A stretch of DNA of 64,000 nt. It comes from an uncultured Coriobacteriaceae bacterium (lineage in GTDB: Bacteria > Actinomycetota > Coriobacteriia > Coriobacteriales > Atopobiaceae). Below the pieces are notes generated by a model. That model saw nothing but the letters and a program-made list of their open reading frames with translations. It searched no databases and had not been told where the DNA came from. Of the stretch, positions 51,505 through 59,577 are shown piece by piece. Location: assembly GCA_948439405.1 (NCBI GenBank), contig CAOJNB010000002.1, forward strand, positions 1-64,000, given 5' to 3'. Positions within the stretch are counted from its first letter, which is position 1. Each line of letters opens with the position of its first letter. The translations under genes and the position numbers were made by a program.

Positions 51505-52020
51505 GCCCGCTCTCCCTCCGTTCTCCTCGGCGCGGCCCCTTACGGGCCAGACCATGGCACGTCCCGCGGAATCGTACCGTCAAAGGGTCCCGACATCGGG
51601 CGCTACGGGGCGAGAAACGCGCGTCAAGAGTTCTTTACGTGGCCTCTACCTGCGGCTTTCCGAAGCGCGCGTGGCCCGGTCGACGGTCGCGGCGCCACCT
51701 TCACGGCGGACGAGAAGAACGACCGCGCACGCACCGCCACCAGCGGTTTCGCACATTCCAACGAGAACTTGTCGACAACCTCCCGGCGCCCCGCGCGTTC
51801 CGTCGCCCAGCGTTCCAAAGCGTCTCATGCCGAGAAGAACGCCTAGAAGCCCCAATGTGGAAAACTCCCACATGTGCCCCGTATAATGGGGCGAGAAGAA
51901 CCGCGCGACCATACGCTGGCCTAAGCGTGCGCCCGCTTCCTACGGTGTTGCCCGGGCCACGTCGCCGTCGAAAGGATCCAGATAATCACTCATACGCTCG
52001 GCACGGGCGCGCGGACGGCA
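51505..52020. other. Intergenic stretch with scattered promoter-like motifs
   Basis: No gene is supported here. The stretch has three copies of CGAGAAGAAC (51711, 51831, 51892), a TATAAT at 51882-51887 just before the last copy, and a short inverted repeat ATGTGG-N7-CCACAT near 51855-51873. The last part, from 51925, is open in the hydrolase frame. Confidence 0.5.
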
Positions 52021-52719
52021 GTGCTCCTGCACGGGGGCGGCCTCTCGTGGTGGAACTACCGGGCAGTCGCCGACCTGCTCGCCGCCAACGGGTACCGCGT
52101 CGTGCTACCCGTTCTCGACGGGCACGCCGGCTCGGACCGCCCATTTACGTCGATCGAGGAAAACGCTTCCGAGCTCGTTGCCCTCATCGACCGCGTGCTC
52201 GGCGGGCACGTCGACGCGCTTTGCGGCGTCTCCCTTGGGGCGCAGGTCGCTCTCGAGGCCCTTGCGCAGCGGCCGCGGATCGCGGAGCGCGCCGTCATCG
52301 AGAGCGCGCTTGTGCTCCCCATGCGCGCTGCCCGCGCCCTCGTCGCGCCCTCTGTCGCCCTGAGCTACCCGCTCGTGCGGCGTCCCTGGTTCTCGCGGGC
52401 GCAGTTCGCGAGTCTCCATCTCCCCAAGGAGCTCTACGAGTCCTATTACCGTGACAGCTGCGCCATATCAAAGCGGGACATGATCGCCTTTATGCGGGCG
52501 AACAGCTCCTACCGGCTGAAGCCCGAGCTCGCGGGCTGCGGGGCGCGGGCCACCATCCTTGTCGGCGGGAGGGAGCCCCGCATCATGGTGCGATCGGCGC
52601 GCGCCCTGGCTAAGGCCATGCCGGACAGCACGCTCGTCGAGCACCCTGGCTGGCGGCACGGCGAGGCGAGCTTGTGGCATCCCGAGGTCTACCTCGAGGC
52701 GCTCGAGGGTCGCCCATAG
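52021..52719 (+). CDS. Alpha/beta hydrolase with no normal start codon
   Basis: This protein of at least 232 residues has the alpha/beta-hydrolase pattern: the oxyanion loop LLHGGGLSWW, the nucleophile elbow CGVSLGAQVALEAL (Ser in GVSLG), an aspartate region ILVGGREPRI and a terminal histidine HPGWRHGE. The GTG given is inside the first strand, so the true start is probably upstream. Homology reads back through ITHTLGTGARTA to an ATA codon at 51982 that has AAAGGA six bases before it, where ATG would be expected. It is either a rare start or a start-codon mutation, so the gene could be silent. Substrate unknown. Confidence 0.65.
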   Translation: MLLHGGGLSWWNYRAVADLLAANGYRVVLPVLDGHAGSDRPFTSIEENASELVALIDRVLGGHVDALCGVSLGAQVALEALAQRPRIAERAVIESALVLPMRAARALVAPSVALSYPLVRRPWFSRAQFASLHLPKELYESYYRDSCAISKRDMIAFMRANSSYRLKPELAGCGARATILVGGREPRIMVRSARALAKAMPDSTLVEHPGWRHGEASLWHPEVYLEALEGRP

Positions 52720-52812
52720 GCAAGCGCCCGAGCACCGCTACGGCAGATGCAAGGCGTTGCGTATCAAAATAGGACGAGAAGAACGCCCACGCGGCGCCTC
52801 CCCGGGCGGGCG

Positions 52813-52856
52813 GGGCCGCCCAAACGAACAGCTCCCACGGGCGGCCCTCGCGCCGT
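52813..52856. repeat. Intergenic repeat copy 2
   Basis: GGGCCGCCCAAACGAACAG followed by CACGGGCGG matches the block at 47606 with only a few changes. Confidence 0.5.
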
Positions 52857-52867
52857 CACCCCCATTA

Positions 52868-52882
52868 TTGACCATTGTTCAA
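52868..52882. promoter_or_regulatory. TetR operator copy 1
   Basis: TTGACCATTGTTCAA, the pattern TTGA-N-CA-N-TG-N-TCAA, lies 37 bases before the TetR gene start. Confidence 0.7.
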
Positions 52883-52918
52883 CCAAGGTGTACGATTCCT
52901 CCCGAGGAGGTGGCCGCC

Positions 52919-53509
52919 GTGACCAGAACCGTGATGGACCCCGGGGAGCGCCGGCGCGAGCTGCTGGCGTGCGCCATGAGGCTCTTCGCCGAGGAGGGCT
53001 ACGACAACGTGTCCGTGCGCGCCGTGGCGCGCGCCGCCGGCGTGGCGCCGGGGCTCGCCTACCACTACTTCGACTCCAAGGAGAAGATGTTCGCCGAGGC
53101 CATCGGGGACTACGCCCGCCGCTGCGCCGAGGGGATAAACGCCATCCTGGACGAGGAGGGCCCCTCGCTGGACGAGAGGCTCGACCGCGCCGTCTCCCTC
53201 GCGGCGGACCACGCGTCCTTCCCGCACGAGGCGTACTTCCACGCCGAGGGCCACGGCGCCCTGCACGACAGGCTCTCGCTCGCCATGTGCGAGGCGGTGC
53301 GGCCGCACCTGCGCGCCGCGCTCGAGGCCGACGCCGCCTCGCGCGGCGCGGCTGCGCCTGACGCCGACGAGCTCGCCGCGATTATGACCTACGGCGCGGT
53401 GGGCCTCGCCTCGGGCCCGGGCATGCCGGACGGGGCCGCGACCGCCGCCGCACGCCGCTACCTCCGGGCGCTGCTCGCCGAGTTCCGCTCTGGGGGCGCC
53501 GCCGACTAG
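52919..53509 (+). CDS. TetR-family regulator
   Basis: This 196-residue regulator has the N-terminal HTH ACAMRLFAEEGYDNVSVRAV, followed by AGVAPGLAYHYFDSKEKMFA (residues 20-58), diagnostic of TetR. The C-terminal ligand domain is alanine-rich and helical. The same 15-base palindrome lies before this gene and before the next, so it most likely represses both. The GTG start was chosen because GAGGAGG lies eight bases upstream; an ATG 15 bases later is possible. Confidence 0.88.
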   Translation: MTRTVMDPGERRRELLACAMRLFAEEGYDNVSVRAVARAAGVAPGLAYHYFDSKEKMFAEAIGDYARRCAEGINAILDEEGPSLDERLDRAVSLAADHASFPHEAYFHAEGHGALHDRLSLAMCEAVRPHLRAALEADAASRGAAAPDADELAAIMTYGAVGLASGPGMPDGAATAAARRYLRALLAEFRSGGAAD

Positions 53510-53554
53510 GGATCCCGCCCCGGTTCCGGCCGGGGCTCTTTTCGGCCGATTGTA

Positions 53555-53569
53555 TTGAACAATGCTCAA
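53555..53569. promoter_or_regulatory. TetR operator copy 2
   Basis: TTGAACAATGCTCAA lies 15 bases before the methyltransferase start and matches copy 1 in every consensus position. Confidence 0.7.
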
Positions 53570-53584
53570 CAGAAAGGACGCGAG

Positions 53585-54238
53585 ATGGAAAGCAAGATGG
53601 ACGAGAAGGACGCCGAGCTGCTGCGCTCACGCTCCCGTGCGGCCTTCGACGCGCAGGCGCCGACCTACGACACCGGGACGGGGGGCGAGCACGCGAGGCG
53701 CCTCTACCCGCACGTGCTCGCGGAGGTGAGGCGCGCCGTGGCCGGGAGGCCCGCCCCGCGCCTGCTCGACCTGGGCTGCGACACGGGCGCCCTCGCCGCG
53801 CTGGTGCTCGAAGGGGTCCCGGGCGCGCGCCTCAGCTGCGTGGACCTGTCGCCGAGGATGGCCGAGGCGGCCCGCGCGCGCCTGGGCGAGCGGGCCGACG
53901 TCCTACTCTGCGACGCCGAGCGCCTGCCCTTCCGCGACGGCTCGTTCGACGCCGCCTGGTGCAACGACTCCTTCCACCACTACCCGGACCCCGAGCGCGC
54001 GGCCTTCCAGGCGTGGCGCGTGCTCGCTCCCGGCGGCACCTTCGTCATTGGCGACGCGTGGCAGCCGGCGCCGGCCCGCGCGATCATGAACGCGTGGATG
54101 CCTCACTCGAAGGAGGGCGACGTGCGCATCTACTCCGAAGCCGAGATGCGCCGCATCCTCGGCACCTGGTTCAGCGACGTGTCCTGGCGCCGCGTGGGCT
54201 CGACCGCCTGCGTCGCCGTCGCGCGCAAGGGTGCCTGA
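53585..54238 (+). CDS. Class I SAM-dependent methyltransferase
   Basis: This 217-residue methyltransferase has motif I LLDLGCDTGALAALV, motif II SCVDLSPRMAEAA and a later DGSFDAAWCNDSFHHYPDPE, typical of the UbiE/Methyltransf_11 type. The D in CDTG replaces the usual G. It lies in the TetR regulon shown by the shared operator. The substrate is not apparent; small-molecule O- or N-methylation for defence or detoxification is possible. GAAAGGACG precedes the ATG. Confidence 0.85.
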   Translation: MESKMDEKDAELLRSRSRAAFDAQAPTYDTGTGGEHARRLYPHVLAEVRRAVAGRPAPRLLDLGCDTGALAALVLEGVPGARLSCVDLSPRMAEAARARLGERADVLLCDAERLPFRDGSFDAAWCNDSFHHYPDPERAAFQAWRVLAPGGTFVIGDAWQPAPARAIMNAWMPHSKEGDVRIYSEAEMRRILGTWFSDVSWRRVGSTACVAVARKGA

Positions 54239-54290
54239 TCGACCTGTCAGTATGATCGCTCATGGCAATCGCGCAAGCGCAATAGCTTTT

Positions 54291-54342
54291 TAGACAAACA
54301 TATTTTTCCGTTATATACTATTACAGAGACAATCCTTTCTGT
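54291..54342 (+). promoter_or_regulatory. hipBA promoter and possible HipB operator
   Basis: TAGACA and TATACT (54314-54319) are separated by 17 bases, the best promoter in the window, in an unusually AT-rich patch. Just after it ACAGA and TCTGT (54323-54342) make an inverted repeat that HipB could bind. Confidence 0.7.
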
Positions 54343-54352
54343 TAGGAGCGCT

Positions 54353-54649
54353 ATGGCGGGAAGAACCCCCATACCGGTGTCGCGTGCGATGCGTACCATT
54401 GCGGCCAATCTCGACCTGGCGCGTCGCCAGCAGCGCATCACGCTTGAGCTGCTCGCCGAGCGTGCGAACCTCTCTGTCCCCACAGTTCGTCGCCTTTTGA
54501 ACGAGGGTGCGGGCACATTCGAGAACTTCCTGCGCGTCGCTCGCATTCTGGGTTTGCTGCAGGGCGTCGAGGACGCAACCGACCCGCTGAACACGCCTAT
54601 CGGCCGCGCACGGGCGGAGCAGGACGTGCCCAAGCGCGTGAGGAGGTGA
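54353..54649 (+). CDS. hipB: HipB-like antitoxin
   Basis: This 98-residue XRE-type DNA-binding protein has HTH ITLELLAERANLSVPTVRRL (residues 30-49). It lies 4 bases before hipA and should neutralise the toxin and repress the operon. GTTAGGAG precedes the ATG. Codon use is less GC-biased than in flanking genes, which agrees with an acquired toxin-antitoxin pair. Confidence 0.85.
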   Translation: MAGRTPIPVSRAMRTIAANLDLARRQQRITLELLAERANLSVPTVRRLLNEGAGTFENFLRVARILGLLQGVEDATDPLNTPIGRARAEQDVPKRVRR

Positions 54650-54653
54650 GGGT

Positions 54654-55889
54654 ATGCAGCTCGACGTTACCGTTCAGATCGAGGGCGAGGACGTCCTGGC
54701 GGGAAGGCTGTATCAAAACGTCCGTCACGGCGATGAGACGGCGACCTTCTCTTATGCGACCTCTTATCTGGATGGCGCCCGAGCCTTCACCCTGGCGCCG
54801 GACATGCCGCTCGGCCCGGGAACTTTTCACTCCGAGGGGCTTCGGGATTTTCGCGCACTCGAGGACTGCATGCCAGACCGGTGGGGGCGCAACCTGATGC
54901 TTCGTGCGGAGCGCGCCCGAGCACGGGAGGACGAGCGGGTTCCCAGGACGCTTTTCGAAGCCGATATGCTCGCCGGCGTCAACGACGAGGCAAGGCAGGG
55001 CGCCCTGCGTATTTGGGATACGGATGGCCGGGTGCTTTCGGGAATTGCGGACGGGGTGCCGCGCGAGACGAGCATCCCCTCCCTTCTGCGGGCTGCCGAC
55101 ATCGCGGCCTCGGACATGGACGCCGATGTCCGTGACCTTCTCGCCGCCGGGTCAAGCCTGGGCGGCGCTCGGCCCAAGGCCTCTGTTCGGGACGAGGGAG
55201 GCTTTCTCTGCATCGCGAAGTTTCCCAAGGCGGACGAGTCGGCTATCGACGACGTGTGCGCGTGGGAGCACGTCGCTCTGTGCCTCATGGAGAGGTCGGG
55301 TATTCCCGTGCCGGTCTCCCGCCTGCTGCGCGTCGCCGGGCGCTCGGTTCTGCTGACGCGGCGCTTTGACCGAAGGGGGCGCGAGCGAGTCCCTTACATC
55401 AGCGGTCTGACCGCGGTTCAAGGCACCGATGGCGGGCGGTATTCCTATCTCGAGCTAGTTGACTTCATCGAGACTGAGGGGTCGCAGCCTGCCCGGGACC
55501 TCAGGAACCTCTGGGCGCGGGCGCTCTTCTCCTGTGCCGTTGGCAACACGGACAACCACCTGAGGAACTACGGCTTTCTCCGGGAGGCGTCCGGCTGGAG
55601 GCTCTCGCCCGCATTCGACGTGAACCCCACGCCAGGCTCCGAGCCCAAGTTCCTCGCAACTGGCCTCGAGTTCGGTGCGCGTGAAGCAGAACCGGAGCGG
55701 GCGTTCGAGGTTCTCGACTTCTTCCGTCTGAGTCTCGCCGAGGCGCGTGACGTCGCGTCCCGTATGGCGTCGGTCCTCTCCGGTTGGCGCAGGCAGGCCC
55801 GAGCGGACGGCATATCCGAGGCGTCCATCGACTACATGGCAGAATGTTTCGAGGCCGGCGTTCGCAAGCTGAGGGCACTCTCTCGGTAG
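54654..55889 (+). CDS. hipA: HipA-like toxin kinase
   Basis: This 411-residue Ser/Thr kinase-fold toxin's homologues phosphorylate glutamyl-tRNA synthetase and cause persistence. The Gly-rich loop is SSLGGARPKASV (about residues 163-174). The catalytic motif is AVGNTDNHLRNYGF and the metal motif is SPAFDVNPTP. The lysine for ATP is in FLCIAKFP. All key residues are present. The N-terminal HipA_N-like domain begins MQLDVTVQIEGEDVLAGRLY. It is translated right after hipB. Confidence 0.9.
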   Translation: MQLDVTVQIEGEDVLAGRLYQNVRHGDETATFSYATSYLDGARAFTLAPDMPLGPGTFHSEGLRDFRALEDCMPDRWGRNLMLRAERARAREDERVPRTLFEADMLAGVNDEARQGALRIWDTDGRVLSGIADGVPRETSIPSLLRAADIAASDMDADVRDLLAAGSSLGGARPKASVRDEGGFLCIAKFPKADESAIDDVCAWEHVALCLMERSGIPVPVSRLLRVAGRSVLLTRRFDRRGRERVPYISGLTAVQGTDGGRYSYLELVDFIETEGSQPARDLRNLWARALFSCAVGNTDNHLRNYGFLREASGWRLSPAFDVNPTPGSEPKFLATGLEFGAREAEPERAFEVLDFFRLSLAEARDVASRMASVLSGWRRQARADGISEASIDYMAECFEAGVRKLRALSR

Positions 55890-55900
55890 GCGCCACCACC

Positions 55901-56536
55901 TCACGGAAGTCCGAGGGCAAGAACCATCGCGGCGAACATAATCGTGAATACCAGGTTGCTCCATCCGCCAAAGAGGATGCAGCGCGCCGGCTGCGGCACG
56001 CGCATCCGCACGAGGCCGAGAAAGCTCGTGACCAGCGGCGTGAGGACGACAAACCATGTGGGAAAGGCCGTCTGCCCCAGCACTATGGCAACGCCGAGAA
56101 CAACAAAGCCCAGGTACATGGGCACGGTGGCAAACCGCATGACGAACATGATGTTGTCCGCGACCTCGTCATACAGCTCTTCTCGCCCCGCCTTGGCGAT
56201 GACGGAGAGATAGACGTACTGGGCGTGATAGGCACCGCCGCAGACGAGGGCAAAGGCGAGCAGCGCCGCAGCCAGCCAGACGAGCCAGTCCATCTCGCCG
56301 TGCGCCGTGAGCGTAAGCCCCGCAAATCCGAGCACGTACAGGAACGCGGCGACCGGCCCAAGTACCCCTCCAAGCCGCACTCGACCGGCAGGCACGTCGC
56401 GCATGATGCACATGTACGGCCTGAGCGTCCCGTCCATGTCGTAGGCGCCGGGCGTGAAGTAGAGCAGCATGTCCCCGGCGAACATGAGAAGCGACCCCAG
56501 GAGCCCCAGGGCGAGAAGAACGAGCATCAACGGCAT
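55901..56536 (-). CDS. Multi-pass membrane protein, unknown function
   Basis: This 211-residue membrane protein has six hydrophobic segments, the first at residues 5-25. A loop with GAYHAQYVYLSVIAKAGREE and DEVADNIMFVMRFATVPMY is the most distinctive part. The family resembles the uncharacterised DUF6796-type proteins, though I am unsure of the number. The start with GGGAGG four bases upstream was preferred over two earlier ATGs. A broken copy lies at 42295. It follows the flavodoxin gene but is separated from it by a hairpin. Confidence 0.75.
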   Translation of the reverse strand: MPLMLVLLALGLLGSLLMFAGDMLLYFTPGAYDMDGTLRPYMCIMRDVPAGRVRLGGVLGPVAAFLYVLGFAGLTLTAHGEMDWLVWLAAALLAFALVCGGAYHAQYVYLSVIAKAGREELYDEVADNIMFVMRFATVPMYLGFVVLGVAIVLGQTAFPTWFVVLTPLVTSFLGLVRMRVPQPARCILFGGWSNLVFTIMFAAMVLALGLP

Positions 56537-56565
56537 GGCGCCTCCCATCATCGCGGGCGTCAGAT

Positions 56566-56594
56566 GGCCCCGGAGCTCGCTCGGCTCCGGGGCC
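56566..56594 (-). terminator. Terminator after the flavodoxin gene
   Basis: An 11-bp stem GGCCCCGGAGC and its exact complement close a 7-base loop; there is no U-run on the exit side. Confidence 0.6.
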
Positions 56595-56608
56595 TCAGCT
56601 TTGAGCCA

Positions 56609-57037
56609 TTACGCCTCGACGAGATTCCTTGCGGCCGCCTCGAGCTTGACGACGGCATCGTCGTCGGGGGCCTCGTTGGCAATCACGGTGCAGACTACGT
56701 TCACGCCCGCCCCTTCCGCGTCTGCCTGCCAGGTTTCCATCCACTCGCCGGTGCCCCAGCCGTAGCTGCCGAACAGCACTACGGGCTTGTCGCCCAGAGC
56801 GGCGCGGCACGCTTCCCAGACGGGCTCGAACTCGTCGGATTCAAGCTCCTCGGCGCCCATGGCGGGGCAGCCAAAGGCAAGCGCGTCATAGTTGGGCACA
56901 TCCTCTGCTGAGAAGTCCGCGACGGGCACGACACGAGCCTCGGCCCCTGCTGCGGCGACGCCCGTTTCGAGCGCACGGGCCATCTCCTCGGTGTTGCCCG
57001 TCCCCGTCCAGTACACGATCGCGATGCTCTTGCTCAT
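56609..57037 (-). CDS. Flavodoxin
   Basis: This 142-residue FMN protein replaces ferredoxin when iron is scarce. The phosphate-binding loop is YWTGTGNTEEMARAL (residues 9-23). The FMN ring contacts are in GCPAMGAEE and LFGSYGWGTGEWM. It lies 38 bases after the DUF3793 gene, whose promoter has two GTTAG-N6-CTAAC-type sites, so iron-dependent repression is likely. It would supply electrons to the hydrogenases or other ferredoxin partners. Confidence 0.92.
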   Translation of the reverse strand: MSKSIAIVYWTGTGNTEEMARALETGVAAAGAEARVVPVADFSAEDVPNYDALAFGCPAMGAEELESDEFEPVWEACRAALGDKPVVLFGSYGWGTGEWMETWQADAEGAGVNVVCTVIANEAPDDDAVVKLEAAARNLVEA

Positions 57038-57075
57038 GGAAGTCTCCCTCCGTCGTGCGGACTCAGCCGCCCTTG

Positions 57076-57744
57076 CTATGCCGTTGCCATCCGAAGAAGC
57101 CCCCGCAGGGGCGTTCCCTCGGAGTAGAGCCTCTTGATTCTGAGCTCCTCGAGCTCGAGCTCCTTGAAGCGCCGCAGCGCCTCGTCCACGTCTCCGTAGA
57201 CCTTCCAGCGTCCGCACGCCCGCGCCCCCTGGCCCCCGTTCGACATGAAGCCGTCGACGTCCTCGATGGGATAGCCAAGGACAAAGCCGATCTCGTGAGG
57301 AAAGGGGGCTCTGTTGCCGTAGTAGGCGCGCAGGCGGCGCCGGAGCTCTCCCATGAGCACTCCGCTGCGAGAGGGAAGGTGGTTCTTGGCGAGAAACGGC
57401 CTCGCGACTGCGCCGGAGAGAAGGCGCCGGATGTGGCGCGGGCGCCAGACGAGCAGCATTGCTCGCCCTTCTCGCCACCCCAGCAGGGAGACTCGCACGC
57501 CGAAGCGCCGAAGGTGCCACGCGTAGGTTCCTATGAGGGTCTTTACAAGAAGGCGGCGCATGGACGTCGGACGCGCGGCCTCGTTGGGCGGCATCCGGAA
57601 GCCAAAGACTGCGGCCGGCTTGCGTCCTGCGAGCACGATGCCCGCCTGACAGACGAGACAGCGCACGAACCTCGCCTCAAGACGCTCGTGAGGCGAGGCG
57701 TCGCTGGCGTCAACGGCAAGACAGATGTCCATCCCCTGACCCAT
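57076..57744 (-). CDS. DUF3793-family protein
   Basis: This 222-residue protein is typical of DUF3793: LVCQAGIVLAGRKPAAVF near residue 35, HEIGFVLGYPIEDVDGFM near residue 155 and a WKVYGDVDEALRRF tail. Members usually neighbour flavodoxins or iron transporters in anaerobes; the biochemical role is unknown. The start has GGAGG three bases away, and another ATG 12 bases later is possible. Its promoter region contains two operator sites. Confidence 0.8.
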   Translation of the reverse strand: MGQGMDICLAVDASDASPHERLEARFVRCLVCQAGIVLAGRKPAAVFGFRMPPNEAARPTSMRRLLVKTLIGTYAWHLRRFGVRVSLLGWREGRAMLLVWRPRHIRRLLSGAVARPFLAKNHLPSRSGVLMGELRRRLRAYYGNRAPFPHEIGFVLGYPIEDVDGFMSNGGQGARACGRWKVYGDVDEALRRFKELELEELRIKRLYSEGTPLRGLLRMATA

Positions 57745-57756
57745 ACGCCTCCAATA

Positions 57757-57803
57757 GTTAGCTAAGTCTAACTCTGTTGAGCATAGAGTAAACCTTAGCT
57801 AAC
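57757..57803 (-). promoter_or_regulatory. Tandem GTTAG-N6-CTAAC operators before DUF3793-flavodoxin
   Basis: GTTAG-CTAAGT-CTAAC (57757-57772) is perfect, and GTAAA-CCTTAG-CTAAC (57788-57803) is a weaker second copy. The first copy starts 13 bases before the DUF3793 ATG. Confidence 0.6.
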
Positions 57804-57816
57804 ATATTGTCTATGA

Positions 57817-57843
57817 TCCAAAAGGGACCTGGCCCCTTTTGGA
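57817..57843 (-). terminator. Hairpin after the cassette B ABC operon
   Basis: TCCAAAAGGG pairs with CCCTTTTGGA across a 7-base loop, just after the ABC stop; it is palindromic and could also face the DUF3793 promoter. Confidence 0.6.
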
Positions 57844-59577
57844 TTACAGCGTCCAGTCTGCGCTTTGGGTCTGCAGGCGCACCATGCGGGCGAAGAGGCC
57901 GCCCGCGGCGAGCAGCTCTTCCGGCGAGCCCTGCTCGGCCACGCGACCGTCCTCGAGCACCACGATCTTGTCCGCGCTCATGACGGTGCGCATGCGGTGG
58001 GCGATCACGATGACGGTCTTGCCGGCGAGCAGGCGCGAGAGCGCCTCCTGGACCTGCGTCTCGTTCTCCACGTCGAGCGACGCCGTGGCCTCGTCCAGGA
58101 GCACGACCGGCGCGTCCTTGAGCAGGGCGCGGGCGATGGAGATGCGCTGGCGCTCGCCGCCGGAGAGCCGCGTGCCGTTCTCGCCGATCATCGTGTCGTA
58201 GCCCTGCGGCAGACGGCTCACGAACTCGTCGCAGTTGGCCGCCCGCGCCGCGGCGAGCACCTCCTCGTCGGTGGCACCGCGCCTGCCCAGGCGGATGTTG
58301 CCCATCACCGTGTCGTCAAAGAGCAGCACGTCCTGGAAGACCACGGAGAAGTCCGCGAGAAGGACCTCGGGGTCCACGGCCGCAACGTCCGCCCCACCCA
58401 CGGTGACGCGTCCCGCGTCGGCGTCCCACAGCCGCGCCGCCAGCCTCGCGCACGTTGACTTGCCGGATCCGGACGGCCCCACGAGCGCCGTGACCTCGCC
58501 CTCGCGCGCGGTGAACGTCACGCCGTCCAGGACCTTCTCGCCGCGATCGTAGGAGAAGGACACGTCCTCGAAGGCGACGTCGTGCCCGGCAGGCTCGTAC
58601 GTCTCGCCGCCCTGCGCGAGCGGCTCCTCGTAGAAGCCCTTCATGCGCGCCGCAGCGGTCTTGGCCGAGAAGAGCTCGGCGATGAGCATGAGGCACTGGT
58701 CGAAGGGCGCGTAGATGCGGCTCACCACCACGAGGAAGGCGAAGAGCGTCATGAACGTGCAGGAGCCCTCCAGGATGAGCGCCGCGCCCACGAGCACCGT
58801 GGTGGCGAGGCCCAGGCGCAGCACGATCTGGGCGCCGTTGACGGCGATGCCGCAGGCGACCTCCGAGCGGGCGGCCTGGCGCTCCGCGGCGTCCACGTCG
58901 GCGTGGATGTGCTCGAGGTAGCGCTCCTCCTGGTTGGTCGCGCGCACCTCGCGCACGCACTCGAGCGCCTCCTGGATGTCCTCCGAGGTGGCAAGGCCGC
59001 GCATGCGCGTAGCCTCCATCATGGGCTGGAGGGCGCGCCGCGCGCCGAAGAGGATGGCAAGCCCCACCGGGCAGCTCCAGAGCGACGCGAGCGCGAGCCG
59101 CCAGTCGAAGGAGAAGAGGCAGACGGCCGCCACGGCAAGCGTGATGTAGGCGCCGTAGAGCTCGGGCAGCACGTGGCTGTAGGCGTGCTCGGTGGTCTTG
59201 ACGTCGGTCATGAGGGTCTCGGTGAGGTCGGCGAGGTCGCGGCGGCCGAAGAAGCCCAGGGGCAGCTTGCGCAGGCGTTCGGCGAGGCCGATGCGCTGCC
59301 GGCCGCTCTCCTTGTAGATGACGCCGTACTGGTAGTAGTAGGCCCAGTACTCCGCCACGAAGAGCGCGACGGCAAAGGCGACGAGGCCAGCGGCGTACGG
59401 GAGGAGGTCCGGCAGCGGCGCGCCCTCGGTGAGGTGCGCCACGAGCTCGCCCATGAGCAGGTAGAGGGCACCCACGCCGCCAAAGACCACGAGGTTCGCG
59501 GCGGCCGTCCACACGGCGCCGAGCTTGACGTTGCGCATGCCCTCGTCGGTGAGGGCGTACTTCTCCTGGATGCTCAT
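57844..59577 (-). CDS. ABC exporter-fold half-transporter B2 (IrtB/YbtP-like)
   Basis: This 577-residue protein has six spans (residues 20-300) and an ATPase (residues 335-575) with Walker A GPSGSGKST, Q-loop VFQDVLLF, signature LSGGERQR, Walker B VLLDEATASLD and switch IAHRMRT. It is the counterpart of A2 in cassette A (same FF(G/N)xRDL(A/S)(D/E)LTE coupling region). Its ATG directly abuts the stop of B1. A divergent AraC gene and an operator control the pair. Iron-chelate import is the favoured role. Confidence 0.85.
   Translation of the reverse strand: MSIQEKYALTDEGMRNVKLGAVWTAAANLVVFGGVGALYLLMGELVAHLTEGAPLPDLLPYAAGLVAFAVALFVAEYWAYYYQYGVIYKESGRQRIGLAERLRKLPLGFFGRRDLADLTETLMTDVKTTEHAYSHVLPELYGAYITLAVAAVCLFSFDWRLALASLWSCPVGLAILFGARRALQPMMEATRMRGLATSEDIQEALECVREVRATNQEERYLEHIHADVDAAERQAARSEVACGIAVNGAQIVLRLGLATTVLVGAALILEGSCTFMTLFAFLVVVSRIYAPFDQCLMLIAELFSAKTAAARMKGFYEEPLAQGGETYEPAGHDVAFEDVSFSYDRGEKVLDGVTFTAREGEVTALVGPSGSGKSTCARLAARLWDADAGRVTVGGADVAAVDPEVLLADFSVVFQDVLLFDDTVMGNIRLGRRGATDEEVLAAARAANCDEFVSRLPQGYDTMIGENGTRLSGGERQRISIARALLKDAPVVLLDEATASLDVENETQVQEALSRLLAGKTVIVIAHRMRTVMSADKIVVLEDGRVAEQGSPEELLAAGGLFARMVRLQTQSADWTL

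Noticed and set aside
51646-51912. 88-codon minus-strand frame beginning MVARFFSPHYTGHMWEFS
   Set aside because: Its start lies within promoter-like sequence, it has no ribosome site, and the second half is low-complexity.
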